From Chitinophaga sp. 180180018-3 (GTDB taxonomy: Bacteria; Bacteroidota; Bacteroidia; Chitinophagales; Chitinophagaceae): DNA of 64,000 bases. The stretch lies in assembly GCF_037893185.1 (NCBI RefSeq), contig NZ_CP140772.1, positions 558,001 through 622,000 on the forward strand. The letters are read 5' to 3'. Position 1 is the first letter of the stretch. Every line of letters begins with the position of its first letter. The position numbers and the translations under genes were made by a program. Below are positions 51,649 to 61,615 of this stretch, one piece after another. Below the pieces are notes generated by a model. It searched no databases and was not told the origin of the DNA. It was given only the letters and a program-made list of their open reading frames with translations.

Positions 51649-51948
51649 GCGTTGGACGTTGTTTTATACATTTAGTAAAAATAAATTTTGATAAGGGGAA
51701 CCCGCCTATAAAATATAACCGCAAGAGATCGAAACAAAAACCTCCTTTTCTTCGTAAATATTTTTAAACGAACGTACCCGCACCAACGCAAAAATAAATC
51801 TTAATATTATTAAAGTGTAAGTTGTTTAAGCGTAAAAAAAGAATAACTTCATTTCAGAACAAAGCGTAATAATCGTAAGTCAGAATTATTCGTTATTATT
51901 GTATAAGCAAGCCCCCGTAAGGGTTTTTGATAATTTAATAATCTCACA
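51649..51948. other. Upstream regions of the STAS gene and clpC
   Basis: No gene is seen in this 300-bp divergent gap. A box TATTATTG (51894-51901), identical to the one before 17260, lies 48 bases before clpC, and a short CCCC/GGG hairpin with a T tract follows at about 51911-51928. No TGA-N6-TCA site was found here. Confidence 0.4.
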
Positions 51949-54483
51949 ATGGACCAGAATTTTTCACCGCAAGTTAAGGAGATCATTTCGTTCAGCAGAG
52001 AGGAAGCTTTACGACTGGGAAATGACTTCATCGGTACAGAACACCTGCTGCTGGGTATCATCCGGGAAGGCGAGGGTACGGCAGTAAAGATTCTGCAGGC
52101 TTTGAACGTAGATCTGTACGAATTACGCAAGGAAGTAGAACTGGCTGTAAAAGATAAGACAGGAAAGAATATTGCGAACATTAATAGCCTCCCGCTTACC
52201 AGACAAGCCGAGAAAGTAATACGGGTAACCGTGTTGGAAGCTAAAGCACTCAAAAGTGCCACAGTGGAAACCGAACACCTCATGCTTTCCATACTCAAGA
52301 ATAAAGAAAACGTTTGTACACAAATCTTACAACAATTTGACGTGGACTACGATACTTTTAAAAACGAACTGGGCTTTGTAAAATCTGCGGACCCTAAATC
52401 TGAATTCGACGATCCGGGCGAAGAAGAATTCGAAGACGAAAGAAAGAGTTACGCATCCAAAGCCAAACAGACCAACACTAAATCCAAAACGCCCGTGCTG
52501 GATAATTTTGGTAGAGACATCACCAAGTTGGCCGAAAGCGGCAGCCTCGATCCCATCGTGGGCCGTGAGCAGGAAATTGAAAGGGTTTCCCAGATACTTT
52601 CCCGCCGCAAAAAGAATAATCCGATCCTCATCGGTGAACCCGGTGTGGGTAAAACCGCCATCGTGGAAGGCCTCGCCCTCCGCATTGTGCAACGGAAAGT
52701 TTCCCGCGTATTGTTCGACAAACGCGTGGTAAGCCTCGACCTCGCTGCGCTCGTGGCAGGTACCAAATACCGTGGCCAGTTTGAAGAAAGAATGAAAGCC
52801 ATCATGAATGAACTCGAGAAAAACAGGGATGTTATCCTGTTTATCGATGAAATTCACACTATCGTTGGCGCCGGCGGCGCTTCCGGATCCCTGGATGCTT
52901 CCAATATCTTCAAACCTGCCCTCGCCAGAGGTGAACTCCAATGCATCGGCGCTTCCACTCTCGATGAATACCGCATGTATATCGAGAAAGATGGAGCACT
53001 CGACCGCCGTTTCCAGAAAGTAATGGTGGAACCACCTACTGTCGACGAAACCATTCAGATCCTGAATAACATCAAGCCTCGTTATGAAGAATACCATAAC
53101 GTTAGCTATACCGACGCTGCCATTGATGCCTGCGTGAAACTGAGCGACCGCTACATGACCGACCGTCTCCTGCCCGATAAGGCAATCGATGTACTCGATG
53201 AAGTAGGCGCCCGCGTTCACCTCAAAAACATCAATGTTCCTCAGAATATCCTCGACCTGGAAAAACAGATCGAAGATATCAAACAGGAAAAAAATAAGGT
53301 AGTGAAAAGCCAACGCTTCGAAGAAGCCGCTGCGCTGCGCGATACTGAAAAGAAACTGGGTGAAGACCTGGAGCGCGCCAAAGCAATGTGGGAAGAAGAA
53401 GTGAAGCATAAACGCTACCCGATCGATGAAGAAGCTATCGCTGAAGTGGTGAGCATGATGACCGGTATCCCTGTGAAAAGGATGGTACAGGCCGAAACTG
53501 AAAAACTCCGTCGCATGGGTGAAGACCTCAAAGGCGCCGTGGTTGGACAGGACGATGCTATCAGCAAAGTCACCAAAGCCATCCAGCGTAACCGCGTAGG
53601 TCTGAAAGATCCAAAGAAACCAATTGGTAGCTTCATCTTCCTCGGTCCTACCGGGGTGGGTAAAACTGAGCTCGCCAAAGCACTGGCCCGCTATATGTTC
53701 GACTCCGATGAAGCACTGATCCGTATCGATATGAGCGAATACATGGAGAAATTCTCTGTAAGCCGCCTTATCGGTGCTCCTCCGGGATATGTCGGTTATG
53801 AAGAAGGTGGTCAGCTGACCGAAAAGGTTCGCCGCAAACCTTACTCCGTAATCCTCCTCGATGAAATCGAGAAAGCGCATCCGGATATTTATAACCTCCT
53901 GTTGCAGGTACTGGACGATGGTATCCTCACCGATGGTCTCGGCCGTAAGGTGGATTTCAAAAATACCCTCATCATCATGACCTCCAATATCGGAGCCCGT
54001 CAGCTGAAAGACTTCGGTGCCGGCGTAGGTTTCTCTACCAATGCAAGGACAAGTAACGAAGAAGAAAACACAAAATCAGTGATCGAAAAAGCGCTCAAAC
54101 GCACTTTCTCTCCTGAGTTCCTCAACAGGATCGATGATGTGATCATCTTCAACTCCCTGGCAAAAGAACATATCTACACCATCATCGATATCACGATGAA
54201 GAGTGTACTGAAACGCCTGAATACACTGGGCTTCAGCCTCGAATTGACAGAAGAAGCCAAAGGCTTCCTGGCCGATAAAGGCTATGACCAGCAGTTCGGC
54301 GCCCGGCCCCTGCACAGGGCCATCCAGAAATACCTGGAAGATCCCCTGGCAGAAGAAATACTCAATATGAATATTCATGATGGAGACATCCTGGTGGCTG
54401 ATCTCGATAAAGAAAACCAAAAACTGGTTTTCACATTGAAAAACAACTCCTCTAAGAGTAAGTCCGAGAAATCAGAAGCGTAA
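51949..54483 (+). CDS. clpC: ClpC ATPase of the Clp protease
   Basis: An 844-residue Hsp100 unfoldase that feeds proteins to ClpP. N-terminal repeats ([20 protein letters not shown], residues 1-150), AAA module 1 (Walker [10 protein letters not shown] near 227, Walker [10 protein letters not shown]), the middle UVR-type coiled segment near 430-475, AAA module 2 ([13 protein letters not shown] near 566, [12 protein letters not shown]), and a C-terminal domain with [12 protein letters not shown]. The middle-domain length and double N repeat mark ClpC rather than ClpB. A palindromic terminator follows. It is a general stress and quality-control protein but has no island-type operator upstream. 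Confidence 0.96.
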   Translation: MDQNFSPQVKEIISFSREEALRLGNDFIGTEHLLLGIIREGEGTAVKILQALNVDLYELRKEVELAVKDKTGKNIANINSLPLTRQAEKVIRVTVLEAKALKSATVETEHLMLSILKNKENVCTQILQQFDVDYDTFKNELGFVKSADPKSEFDDPGEEEFEDERKSYASKAKQTNTKSKTPVLDNFGRDITKLAESGSLDPIVGREQEIERVSQILSRRKKNNPILIGEPGVGKTAIVEGLALRIVQRKVSRVLFDKRVVSLDLAALVAGTKYRGQFEERMKAIMNELEKNRDVILFIDEIHTIVGAGGASGSLDASNIFKPALARGELQCIGASTLDEYRMYIEKDGALDRRFQKVMVEPPTVDETIQILNNIKPRYEEYHNVSYTDAAIDACVKLSDRYMTDRLLPDKAIDVLDEVGARVHLKNINVPQNILDLEKQIEDIKQEKNKVVKSQRFEEAAALRDTEKKLGEDLERAKAMWEEEVKHKRYPIDEEAIAEVVSMMTGIPVKRMVQAETEKLRRMGEDLKGAVVGQDDAISKVTKAIQRNRVGLKDPKKPIGSFIFLGPTGVGKTELAKALARYMFDSDEALIRIDMSEYMEKFSVSRLIGAPPGYVGYEEGGQLTEKVRRKPYSVILLDEIEKAHPDIYNLLLQVLDDGILTDGLGRKVDFKNTLIIMTSNIGARQLKDFGAGVGFSTNARTSNEEENTKSVIEKALKRTFSPEFLNRIDDVIIFNSLAKEHIYTIIDITMKSVLKRLNTLGFSLELTEEAKGFLADKGYDQQFGARPLHRAIQKYLEDPLAEEILNMNIHDGDILVADLDKENQKLVFTLKNNSSKSKSEKSEA

Positions 54484-54506
54484 TCATACGCAGGAACATA
54501 CTACAC

Positions 54507-54539
54507 AAACCGGCCGGTATCATACCGGCCGGTTTTTTT
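54507..54539 (+). terminator. Terminator after clpC
   Basis: A GC-rich palindromic stem (54507-54520 with 54522-54535) is followed by a T tract to 54539. Confidence 0.9.
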
Positions 54540-54922
54540 GTGCCATCACATAAAGATGTTAACCAACTATGGGGAGGCCCGGTTTAGTTACATACTCTCT
54601 CTTAATAAAATAGAAAAAATGGTTAATGTAAAACGATTGCATTCTCACCTGGTGGTCATGAGTAAACTATTCTAGTGTTTAAAAAATGGTATGATCATGT
54701 CATTTTTAAAAGGCAGGAATATTTCAATTTTGTGGCATGTGCTAAATGTGGTTTATATAAAATATTATTTTATATAGATAAACATCTTAATAAAATATAT
54801 TCTGTATATCATTTCCGGAGACGTTGCTTTACTATATACCCTGACGATTTCACTTTTGGTCTTATTCAAATTTAACCTGGTAATTTAATACCAGAGATAT
54901 GTAACTATTTATCCCTTTGTCT
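54540..54922. other. Non-coding stretch before the surface-protein operon
   Basis: AT-rich, without a supported gene; a small open frame at about 54675-54875 shows no family features. A weak box-like TCCCTTTG lies just before ATG 54923. Confidence 0.5.
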
Positions 54923-56710
54923 ATGAGAAAATCTCTACGTATTGTAGCGCGCTTTATCTTATTGGCCGGTATCGGCTTGATTGCCGCTCAGGCAAATGCC
55001 CAGCTGAAAGTGGGTTCTAATCCAACTAACATTCAGAAGTCTGCTATCCTCGAACTGGAAAGCAAAAAACAGGGGTTACTATTGCCTCGCCTCGATGATT
55101 TTAACGCCATCAACGGCCTTGGCGTAACTATCCCCGATGGAATGATGGTGTATAAAAACCAGGCCGCTGATGGAGCTGCGGGTTTGTATATCCGCCGCGC
55201 CGGCGCCTGGATACTGATTGCCAGCGCCTCTGATGCCGCCAATAATTGGTCGCTCAGCGGTAACAACGGCAAAGCAGGCGATTTCCTCGGAACGAAAGAC
55301 AACTTTCCGGTTGAACTCAGGACCAATAACCTGCCCCGCCTGACCATTACCGCTGCCGGTAATCTGCAGGCCGGATCCAACGTGGTGCCCGTTGCCGCTA
55401 ATACAGAACTGAATGTACTCGTGCTGGCAACTGATGGTACTATCTCCCAGAGAAAACTCGATGCCAACGCTTTCGGGAAAGTGGTAAGCACCCTGAATGG
55501 ACTCGATGGCTCCGTAACCCTCAATCTGACTGGCGACGCAGCCACCACGGCAATTACCAACACTACGGATGTAACAAATCCGGCGAATAAAAAGCTGAAT
55601 GTTACAGTGCCGATAATGAGCACTACTACACAGCAATATGGTTTCCTGAGCCAGGCCGACTGGAGCCGCCTGCAGGCAACGCAGAAACAAATCGTAGTTG
55701 ATGCTTTCGCCACGGCCAGCGCACCAAACGGTCTTACGATCGATAACACCGGTACTCAGGCCAAACTGCAGCTGCACCCCGCGGATGACGTAAATCCAGG
55801 TGGCGTTTCAACTACCGCCCAAACCTTCGGAGGTGATAAAACCTTCAAAGGCAAGATCATCGGCACCGGCGGCCTCGATGTATCAAACGGCGCTACCATC
55901 GCCAGCGGGCTGACAGTATCTACCGGCGATGCGAACTTCAAAGGCAACACCATTACTGAACTGAACAGCACTGTTAACGGAAAGATCTTTGCCAAGGGCC
56001 TCGCTGCCAGCACTACTGATAAAACTGTGCTGATACAGGTACCGGTTACTGGTGAAATTATGACCCGCACGCTGACAGATGCAGCGTTCACCGGCGCCAT
56101 CACCAAAATCAATAGTCTCACCGGGCCGGAAGTTAAGCTGCTGACAGGCAATGCGGGCAACGACTTCAACATCGTTACAGATGGAACCAAAACTGTTAAC
56201 GAAATAACACTGAATATTCCCAACGCTGCAGTATCTGTCCAGAGAGGGCTTGTAACCAATACCGCGCAAAGCTTTGCCGGTGTGAAGAAATTCGGCGATT
56301 CCCTGTACACCGCTAAGGCACTGCATGTGGGCGATTCTTCCAATGCCGCTAATTCAACATTGCAGGTAGGCTCCGCCGGTTCTGGTACGGTATCTATGCC
56401 TATCCTCACTGTCAACGATGCTAACGCTTCCACCGTTTCTCTGGACGATGCATATACAGTGCTGGTAAAATCCAACAACCCGATAAATCTCTCCCTGCCT
56501 AAGGCCGATAAAAGAGAAGGCCGGATCATCACCATCAAAAAGATCCCTGTAAACGTTGCTACAGACGATAACCTGGATAACGCAGTCTCTATCGGTGTAG
56601 TGGCTGGCGATAATATCGAGGGAGGAAATGCTTATAAGATCACTAACGACTGGACTTTTATCACCGTGCAATCAGACGGTAAATCCGGTTGGTATATCAT
56701 CAAGAAATAA
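54923..56710 (+). CDS. Secreted repeat-rich surface protein
   Basis: A 595-residue exported protein with a signal peptide to about residue 26 (QANAQ). The head domain (LKVGSNPTNIQKSAILELES, QGLLLPRLDDF) is shared with the next gene's product. Then follow many short Thr/Asn/Gly-rich segments (NGLDGSVTLNLTGDA, TAQSFAGVKKFGDS) of the kind found in fibre-like beta-helical proteins, and a C-terminal domain with LPKADKREGRIITIKK that is also in the next product. ATG 54923 starts the signal peptide. It is the first of three genes that probably build a secreted surface structure. Confidence 0.7.
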   Translation: MRKSLRIVARFILLAGIGLIAAQANAQLKVGSNPTNIQKSAILELESKKQGLLLPRLDDFNAINGLGVTIPDGMMVYKNQAADGAAGLYIRRAGAWILIASASDAANNWSLSGNNGKAGDFLGTKDNFPVELRTNNLPRLTITAAGNLQAGSNVVPVAANTELNVLVLATDGTISQRKLDANAFGKVVSTLNGLDGSVTLNLTGDAATTAITNTTDVTNPANKKLNVTVPIMSTTTQQYGFLSQADWSRLQATQKQIVVDAFATASAPNGLTIDNTGTQAKLQLHPADDVNPGGVSTTAQTFGGDKTFKGKIIGTGGLDVSNGATIASGLTVSTGDANFKGNTITELNSTVNGKIFAKGLAASTTDKTVLIQVPVTGEIMTRTLTDAAFTGAITKINSLTGPEVKLLTGNAGNDFNIVTDGTKTVNEITLNIPNAAVSVQRGLVTNTAQSFAGVKKFGDSLYTAKALHVGDSSNAANSTLQVGSAGSGTVSMPILTVNDANASTVSLDDAYTVLVKSNNPINLSLPKADKREGRIITIKKIPVNVATDDNLDNAVSIGVVAGDNIEGGNAYKITNDWTFITVQSDGKSGWYIIKK

Positions 56711-56797
56711 TCGGCTGAAGATATCGGGAACGGTGATAAGTCTATCACCGCTCCTGGTATTTATCGGCTATCGGTGATCTTTTAAAGCTGAAAATGT

Positions 56798-58642
56798 ATG
56801 AAGTTGCAATCCTGGAAAGCAGGAGCTGTCCTTGCTGTATGTTGTATTTTCGCTGGCAGGTTAACCGCTCAGCAGCTTAAACTGGGTAAAAGTCCTACCC
56901 AATTGGATAAAAATGCGCTCCTTGAACTGAATAGTGAAAAACAAGGCTTCCTGTTACCCCGTGTACTGAAATCGCAGTTACTGGCAGGTGGTACCCTGGA
57001 AACTGCACAGGACGGGATGTTTGTGTTTGTCAGAGATGAAGCCTGCCTGTACCTGAAAAAAAATGGTGTATGGGTGAAAGTGGCAGACTATGGTTCCGGC
57101 GCTGCATTGAACAACTGGCTGCTTTCCGGTAATACCGGCGCTACCGGTTCATTCCTGGGTAATATCGACGATGTGCCCATGGTGATTAAGTCTAAAAACC
57201 TTTCCTATCTTGAATTCGGCAGGCGCGACCTGCTGGGACTGACAGATAACTATCCCGACTATACGAATAAAGACCAGAAGGTAACTTATCTCCGGTCCGC
57301 ACTCCAGTTCGAAGCCCCGGGCGCCAGCTTTTATAAGCCCATGTTCTTCGTGGATGCCAACGGCAACTTCAGGATGAAAGGCAGCTCCGCCGGTACGGAT
57401 CTCTTTGAATTTGGTGCCACCGGCACCAATAACAACGGTGGTTTTGATTTCATCATAGGAGATGATGGAAATGAACCAATCATCTTTAAATCGTACACCT
57501 TTAACGCTACGCCCAATATTGCAGAGATGATGAGAATACAGAGTGGCAAAGTAGGGATAGGGCTAACCGGTATGCCCGCCAGAACATTCCATGTCAACGG
57601 GGATATGCGCCTCGTTGGAAGCGCAGGCACGCCTACCGGCATGCTGGGCCGTGATGCCAATGGAGATGTTGGAAATGTGGGTATTGATGCTACACTGAAA
57701 ATGACTGCCGGCGTACTATCCGCCAACAGTACCACAGCGCTCTGGAATGCTTCGCAGATACAGGGCATGAACGTAGCCACTACCACTCCCGGTGATGGCC
57801 AGGTACTGAAATGGAATGTTGCTTCTTCCTCTTTCCTGCCGGCCGATGATATCACCGGGGGTACTTCATATGGTACGCTAACCAGCAGTGATATCAAGGG
57901 CGCTATTTCCACGGATCCTATGTACAGGCTGAGGATATGGAAAGGTAATGGCGAGAAAGTAACCAACGGGCCGGATACCGGCCCCACCGGCGCTGCTGCA
58001 TGGAGCGTACTGTCGTTTCAGAATACAGCAGGCGCTGACTATACCACACAGATGTACTTCGACAAAAATACGCTGGCGCTAAAGGAATGGTCGGGCGGCC
58101 CCACTTTAACGGATAACGGAAATCCCTGGTATAAAGTAGTAACTACACCTGGTTCTCTCAACTTCACAGATGGAGGCCTGATCTATGCCTCGAAGTCAAT
58201 TGATGCTACTTCCGAAGTAAACCAGGATGCTGCTAACCTGTTCTGGGACAAGGGTTCGAAAGATCTGGGTATCCGGACTAATAGCCCCAACTCGGCATTG
58301 CAGGTGAATGGCTCGTTTAGTTTGCCGGTGAATTATGTACCTGTTTCAGGTACCGGCGGTGGAACGATCACTTTTAATCTGAATGCTAATATGTATTCAG
58401 CAGTGGTGAGGAGAACGAGTAGCAACTCCAAATCCGTCAATGTTACGCTGCCGGCCGAAACAAACATGGTAGGAAGGATCTATATTATCAGAAAGCTTTC
58501 CAGTACGTTTGGAGCCCCCACTGTCACGCTCTCTGCCAGCGGAGGTTATACGATTGATAGTAACGCTTCCATCACTATCACCAATTACGCAATGGTACAA
58601 TGCCTGAGCACAACCGAATGGGTTACGCTTGTTGCCAACTAA
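56798..58642 (+). CDS. Secreted surface protein, paralogue of the preceding one
   Basis: A 614-residue exported protein with a signal peptide (about 1-25) and the same head domain (LKLGKSPTQLDKNALLELNS, QGFLLPRV) as the gene before. The centre contains SGKVGIGLTGMPARTFHVNG, the fibre-type 'VGIG...HVNG' motif also seen in the protein at 2214-3365. The C-terminal region (LPAETNMVGRIYIIRKLSS) matches the end of the preceding protein. The two share head and tail but differ in the middle. The gap is 87 bases upstream and 26 bases downstream, so it lies in one operon with its neighbours. Confidence 0.7.
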   Translation: MKLQSWKAGAVLAVCCIFAGRLTAQQLKLGKSPTQLDKNALLELNSEKQGFLLPRVLKSQLLAGGTLETAQDGMFVFVRDEACLYLKKNGVWVKVADYGSGAALNNWLLSGNTGATGSFLGNIDDVPMVIKSKNLSYLEFGRRDLLGLTDNYPDYTNKDQKVTYLRSALQFEAPGASFYKPMFFVDANGNFRMKGSSAGTDLFEFGATGTNNNGGFDFIIGDDGNEPIIFKSYTFNATPNIAEMMRIQSGKVGIGLTGMPARTFHVNGDMRLVGSAGTPTGMLGRDANGDVGNVGIDATLKMTAGVLSANSTTALWNASQIQGMNVATTTPGDGQVLKWNVASSSFLPADDITGGTSYGTLTSSDIKGAISTDPMYRLRIWKGNGEKVTNGPDTGPTGAAAWSVLSFQNTAGADYTTQMYFDKNTLALKEWSGGPTLTDNGNPWYKVVTTPGSLNFTDGGLIYASKSIDATSEVNQDAANLFWDKGSKDLGIRTNSPNSALQVNGSFSLPVNYVPVSGTGGGTITFNLNANMYSAVVRRTSSNSKSVNVTLPAETNMVGRIYIIRKLSSTFGAPTVTLSASGGYTIDSNASITITNYAMVQCLSTTEWVTLVAN

Positions 58643-58668
58643 AACTACCATACCGGTCAACACCAAAT

Positions 58669-60234
58669 ATGAGGAGATTTATCACATCCATATTATTCAG
58701 CTGTAGCTGCTTTGTCGCAGCCGCCCAGCAGGGCGTATATATACCTGCAGGCGCTACGGTATGGGTCTCCGGTAATACTACCGTTGGCATCTTCTCCGAT
58801 ATTACCAACTATGGCATACTCGGATCAAATCCCAACAGCACCTTGTATTTTCTCAGCCAGCTATGGACTAACGGAAACGGATCTACGCTACCTGATGAAA
58901 GCGCAGATGGTATCTCCGGCACCGGCGGTACTTTTCTTTTCAATGGCACTACCCGTCAGAAAGTATTTGGCGGCTACAGCCTCATTACCAAAACAGGTAC
59001 TTCATTTCCCAATCTCCAGGTGAATAACCCTCAGGGCCTGCTGCTCGACGATTTGAGCGATCTGAAGGTCCGCAATAATCTTCATTTTGCCAGTGGCCAT
59101 GTGTATCTCAATGGCTGGAACCTTCAGGTGGGCGAACAAACGCCCGGTACTATCACTGGTTACAACGACCGCCGTTTCGTGGTTACGGGAAAAGATGCTG
59201 CCGGTGGTGCTCTGTTCAGAGCCGGTATCAATAATGCTGCCGGCAAGGTGGTGTTTCCTGTTGGTACTGCCGATGACAGCTATGCACCTGCAGCAGTACT
59301 CATTACCGGTGCCAGGGATATGATCGGCGCCCGTGTATACGACAGCGTATTCAGTGCGGCAGGTGGGGGTGCTGCTTACCAGGACAGCTTTGTGAATAAA
59401 ACCTGGAATATTCGCCGGGTCGACAACAGCGGGGGAGAAGTGGATGTGATCCTGCAACATATGGATACCCATGAAATGCCCGCCTATGCAGGCTCGCGCG
59501 ATAGCAGTTTCATCTCCCGTTTTGTGAGCGGCGTATGGGATCAGCTGCCTTTTATTCCCAATAAACCATTGCCCGGCACTTTGTCTACCACAACGCTGAC
59601 GGAGCCTGCTACCATGCACTTGCGGCATTTCAGTGAACTGGGCAGTAATGAATATTTCACGAAAACAACCCTGGCCTCCAACGCCAAACCCGCCATGTTC
59701 CTCAGTTTTGAGGCATTCAGGGTATTGCCTGCAATGGTGCAGTTGAACTGGACTACCAGCCGTGAAGTGAACAATGCCCGGTTCGAAATAGAACGCCGCT
59801 ATGAACAGGAAACACAATTTACAAAGATAGACGCGGTACCTACTAAAGCACCCAATGGCAACAGTAATGTGCCACTGGATTACGCCCGGATGGACCTGAA
59901 TAATAACGATGACTGGACCTACTATCGCATTAAGGCGATAGGTAGAAACGGCAAAGTGGCCTACTCTGAAATCCGTGCCGTTCCGCCGTTCGTACAGATC
60001 AAGGTGTACCCGAACCCTAACAATGGAAACTTCAAAGTGAGCATCCGGGGCATAAGGGGCGAAATGCTGCTGCAATTACACGATACCTGGAGCCAGGTAA
60101 TGCGCCGGTACCAGGTAATGAAAGATATAGATGTGAATATCAGTAACTTACCGTCAGGTACTTATTTCCTCGTACTCTATCATAAAGAAACCATGAAAGT
60201 GGCTTATACCTGCAAAGTGATAGTTGTCAACTAA
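58669..60234 (+). CDS. Type IX-secreted surface protein
   Basis: A 521-residue exported protein with a signal peptide to about residue 20 (FVAAAQ) and a type IX secretion sorting domain at the end (IKVYPNPNNGNFKVSIRG, LPSGTYFLVLYHKETMKVAY), which sends proteins across the outer membrane. The middle is beta-rich without a known catalytic motif. ATG 58669 is chosen because it starts the signal peptide and follows the previous stop by 26 bases. It probably is the anchor or cap of the surface structure made with the two preceding products (inference). Confidence 0.75.
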   Translation: MRRFITSILFSCSCFVAAAQQGVYIPAGATVWVSGNTTVGIFSDITNYGILGSNPNSTLYFLSQLWTNGNGSTLPDESADGISGTGGTFLFNGTTRQKVFGGYSLITKTGTSFPNLQVNNPQGLLLDDLSDLKVRNNLHFASGHVYLNGWNLQVGEQTPGTITGYNDRRFVVTGKDAAGGALFRAGINNAAGKVVFPVGTADDSYAPAAVLITGARDMIGARVYDSVFSAAGGGAAYQDSFVNKTWNIRRVDNSGGEVDVILQHMDTHEMPAYAGSRDSSFISRFVSGVWDQLPFIPNKPLPGTLSTTTLTEPATMHLRHFSELGSNEYFTKTTLASNAKPAMFLSFEAFRVLPAMVQLNWTTSREVNNARFEIERRYEQETQFTKIDAVPTKAPNGNSNVPLDYARMDLNNNDDWTYYRIKAIGRNGKVAYSEIRAVPPFVQIKVYPNPNNGNFKVSIRGIRGEMLLQLHDTWSQVMRRYQVMKDIDVNISNLPSGTYFLVLYHKETMKVAYTCKVIVVN

Positions 60235-60238
60235 CTGT

Positions 60239-60270
60239 CAGTCTCCCGGAATTCGGGAGACTGCCTCCTT
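60239..60270 (+). terminator. Terminator after the surface-protein operon
   Basis: A perfect 10-bp stem (60239-60248 with 60254-60263), 5-base loop, then a pyrimidine-rich tail with few Ts. Confidence 0.65.
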
Positions 60271-60348
60271 TTAGTTTTGCTTTTCTCGAAGAATTGCCTC
60301 AATTTTGTATCGTTCTTCCCTATAATTGAATTCATTAAAAAGATAGTT

Positions 60349-61035
60349 TTGAAAAAAATAATCATCACGATAGATGGCTATTCCTCATGTGGTAAAAGCA
60401 CCCTGGCTAAGCAATTGGCCAAAAAGCTGAATTATACCTATATCGACAGTGGGGCCATGTATCGTGCTATTACGCTTTATTTTATTCAAAACCGTATCGA
60501 TTGGCTCTCTCCCGAAGCCGTAGTAGCTGCGTTGAAGGACATCCATCTCGACTTTATCCCCAACAGCCTGACAGGGCTTTGCGAAATGTACCTGAATGAA
60601 GAGAATGTGGAACACCTGATCCGCGAAATGATTGTGGCGGAGAAGGTAAGCGAGGTAGCAGCTGTGAAAGAAGTGCGCGACTTCGCGGTGGCACAGCAAA
60701 AGAAAATGGGTACCCGTAAAGGCATTGTCATGGATGGCCGCGACATAGGTACCGTTGTATTCCCCCATGCTGAGCTGAAAATCTTTATGACAGCCGATAT
60801 CGCTATTCGTGTGCAGCGCCGTTTTAAAGAGCTTTATGAAAAGAACAGGAACATTACTCTGGAAGAAGTGAAAGAAAACCTTGAATTAAGAGATTATATA
60901 GACGCTAACCGCGAAATCAGCCCATTGCGGAAAGCGGAAGACGCTATTATCCTGGATAACAGCTATTTAAACCTCGATGAGCAACTGCAGTTAGCGATGC
61001 AGTGGGTGGAAGACGCTATTATGGCCCATTCCTGA
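60349..61035 (+). CDS. cmk: Cytidylate kinase
   Basis: A 228-residue (d)CMP kinase that phosphorylates CMP and dCMP. P-loop IDGYSSCGKSTLA, then SGAMYRAITLYF, the GRDIGTVVFPHAELKIFMTA region and the final DSPLRKAEDA-like segment ISPLRKAEDAIILDN. The start is taken as TTG 60349 (KKIIITIDGYSS follows), because this is the family N-terminus and the longer frame to 60277 adds unrelated residues. A box TAGTTTTG at 60344-60351 overlaps this codon, so the real promoter must lie upstream, perhaps at CAATTTTG near 60300. Confidence 0.93.
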   Translation: MKKIIITIDGYSSCGKSTLAKQLAKKLNYTYIDSGAMYRAITLYFIQNRIDWLSPEAVVAALKDIHLDFIPNSLTGLCEMYLNEENVEHLIREMIVAEKVSEVAAVKEVRDFAVAQQKKMGTRKGIVMDGRDIGTVVFPHAELKIFMTADIAIRVQRRFKELYEKNRNITLEEVKENLELRDYIDANREISPLRKAEDAIILDNSYLNLDEQLQLAMQWVEDAIMAHS

Positions 61036-61068
61036 CAAAATATTTTTTCTTTTGTTAAAACAGTTTTA

Positions 61069-61076
61069 TACATTTG
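61069..61076 (+). promoter_or_regulatory. -7 box of an unassigned transcript
   Basis: TACATTTG fits TAnnTTTG, with TTTG 14 bases upstream (61051-61054). It starts a region without genes. Confidence 0.4.
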
Positions 61077-61080
61077 TAAT

Positions 61081-61557
61081 GTGGCCCTGTTGCCATAAAC
61101 CCGATAATTTTTCCCACATCCTCCGAAATTTCCAGCATTATTTAATTGGTATGCCTTAAGCACTTGTTTGCTGAATGGCTGTGCATTATAACCAACCTTA
61201 TCCTCCCTGAGAAAATCTGCTTAGGTATTTTTTGTTTGGACAGAAGTCGTGCTGTTGTTAGGTGTGTCCGGTTCTGAATAAGACAGGTATTGTGTTCAGA
61301 GAAGGTGCGGTGTCTTTTATCATGCCATGGAAGAAAGGTTTTATCCTAGCTATATCCACAATGATCCTTTGCTATTAACCGATATTAAATACGGTAATAA
61401 AATATAAACTCATGCTGATGCGGTGTTCACCTGCTGCCGCCAGATATTAAAGATTAATGTGGGGTGGCATGCAATGCCATGACTATCCCATATTTTCAGT
61501 AGGTGTATTCGGTTAATAGGAAGAAGGGGCGAATTCTTTCGCCCTTTCGCTTTTTTT
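61081..61557 (+). ncRNA. Possible small RNA or long leader
   Basis: A promoter box at 61069-61076 and a terminator at 61527-61557 bracket about 475 bases without an open frame of coding character. A local hairpin (TGGCAT-GCA-ATGCCA near 61466-61480) is visible. It may be a small RNA or an attenuated leader for the kinase gene starting at 61616. I recognise no known RNA family. Confidence 0.25.
61527..61557 (+). terminator. Terminator upstream of the sensor kinase gene
   Basis: A 7-bp GC-rich stem (61527-61533 with 61538-61544) is followed by a TTTCGC spacer and a run of seven Ts to 61557. It lies 59 bases before the ATG of the kinase gene. Confidence 0.65.
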
Positions 61558-61615
61558 GAAACCGTCCTTTTATCGTAATTCTTTTTTAACTTGTGTAGTC
61601 ACACAGTCCCTGCCA

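Noticed and set aside
52327..53880. Long minus-strand frame opposite clpC
   Set aside because: It is the complement of strongly conserved ClpC codons and has a nonsense composition (rich in Phe, His and Ile).
54675..54875. Small plus-strand open frame before the surface-protein operon
   Set aside because: AT-rich, no recognisable domain, no credible promoter or start context.
59002..60075. Long minus-strand frame opposite the type IX cargo gene
   Set aside because: Shadow of a real coding strand with signal peptide and sorting domain.
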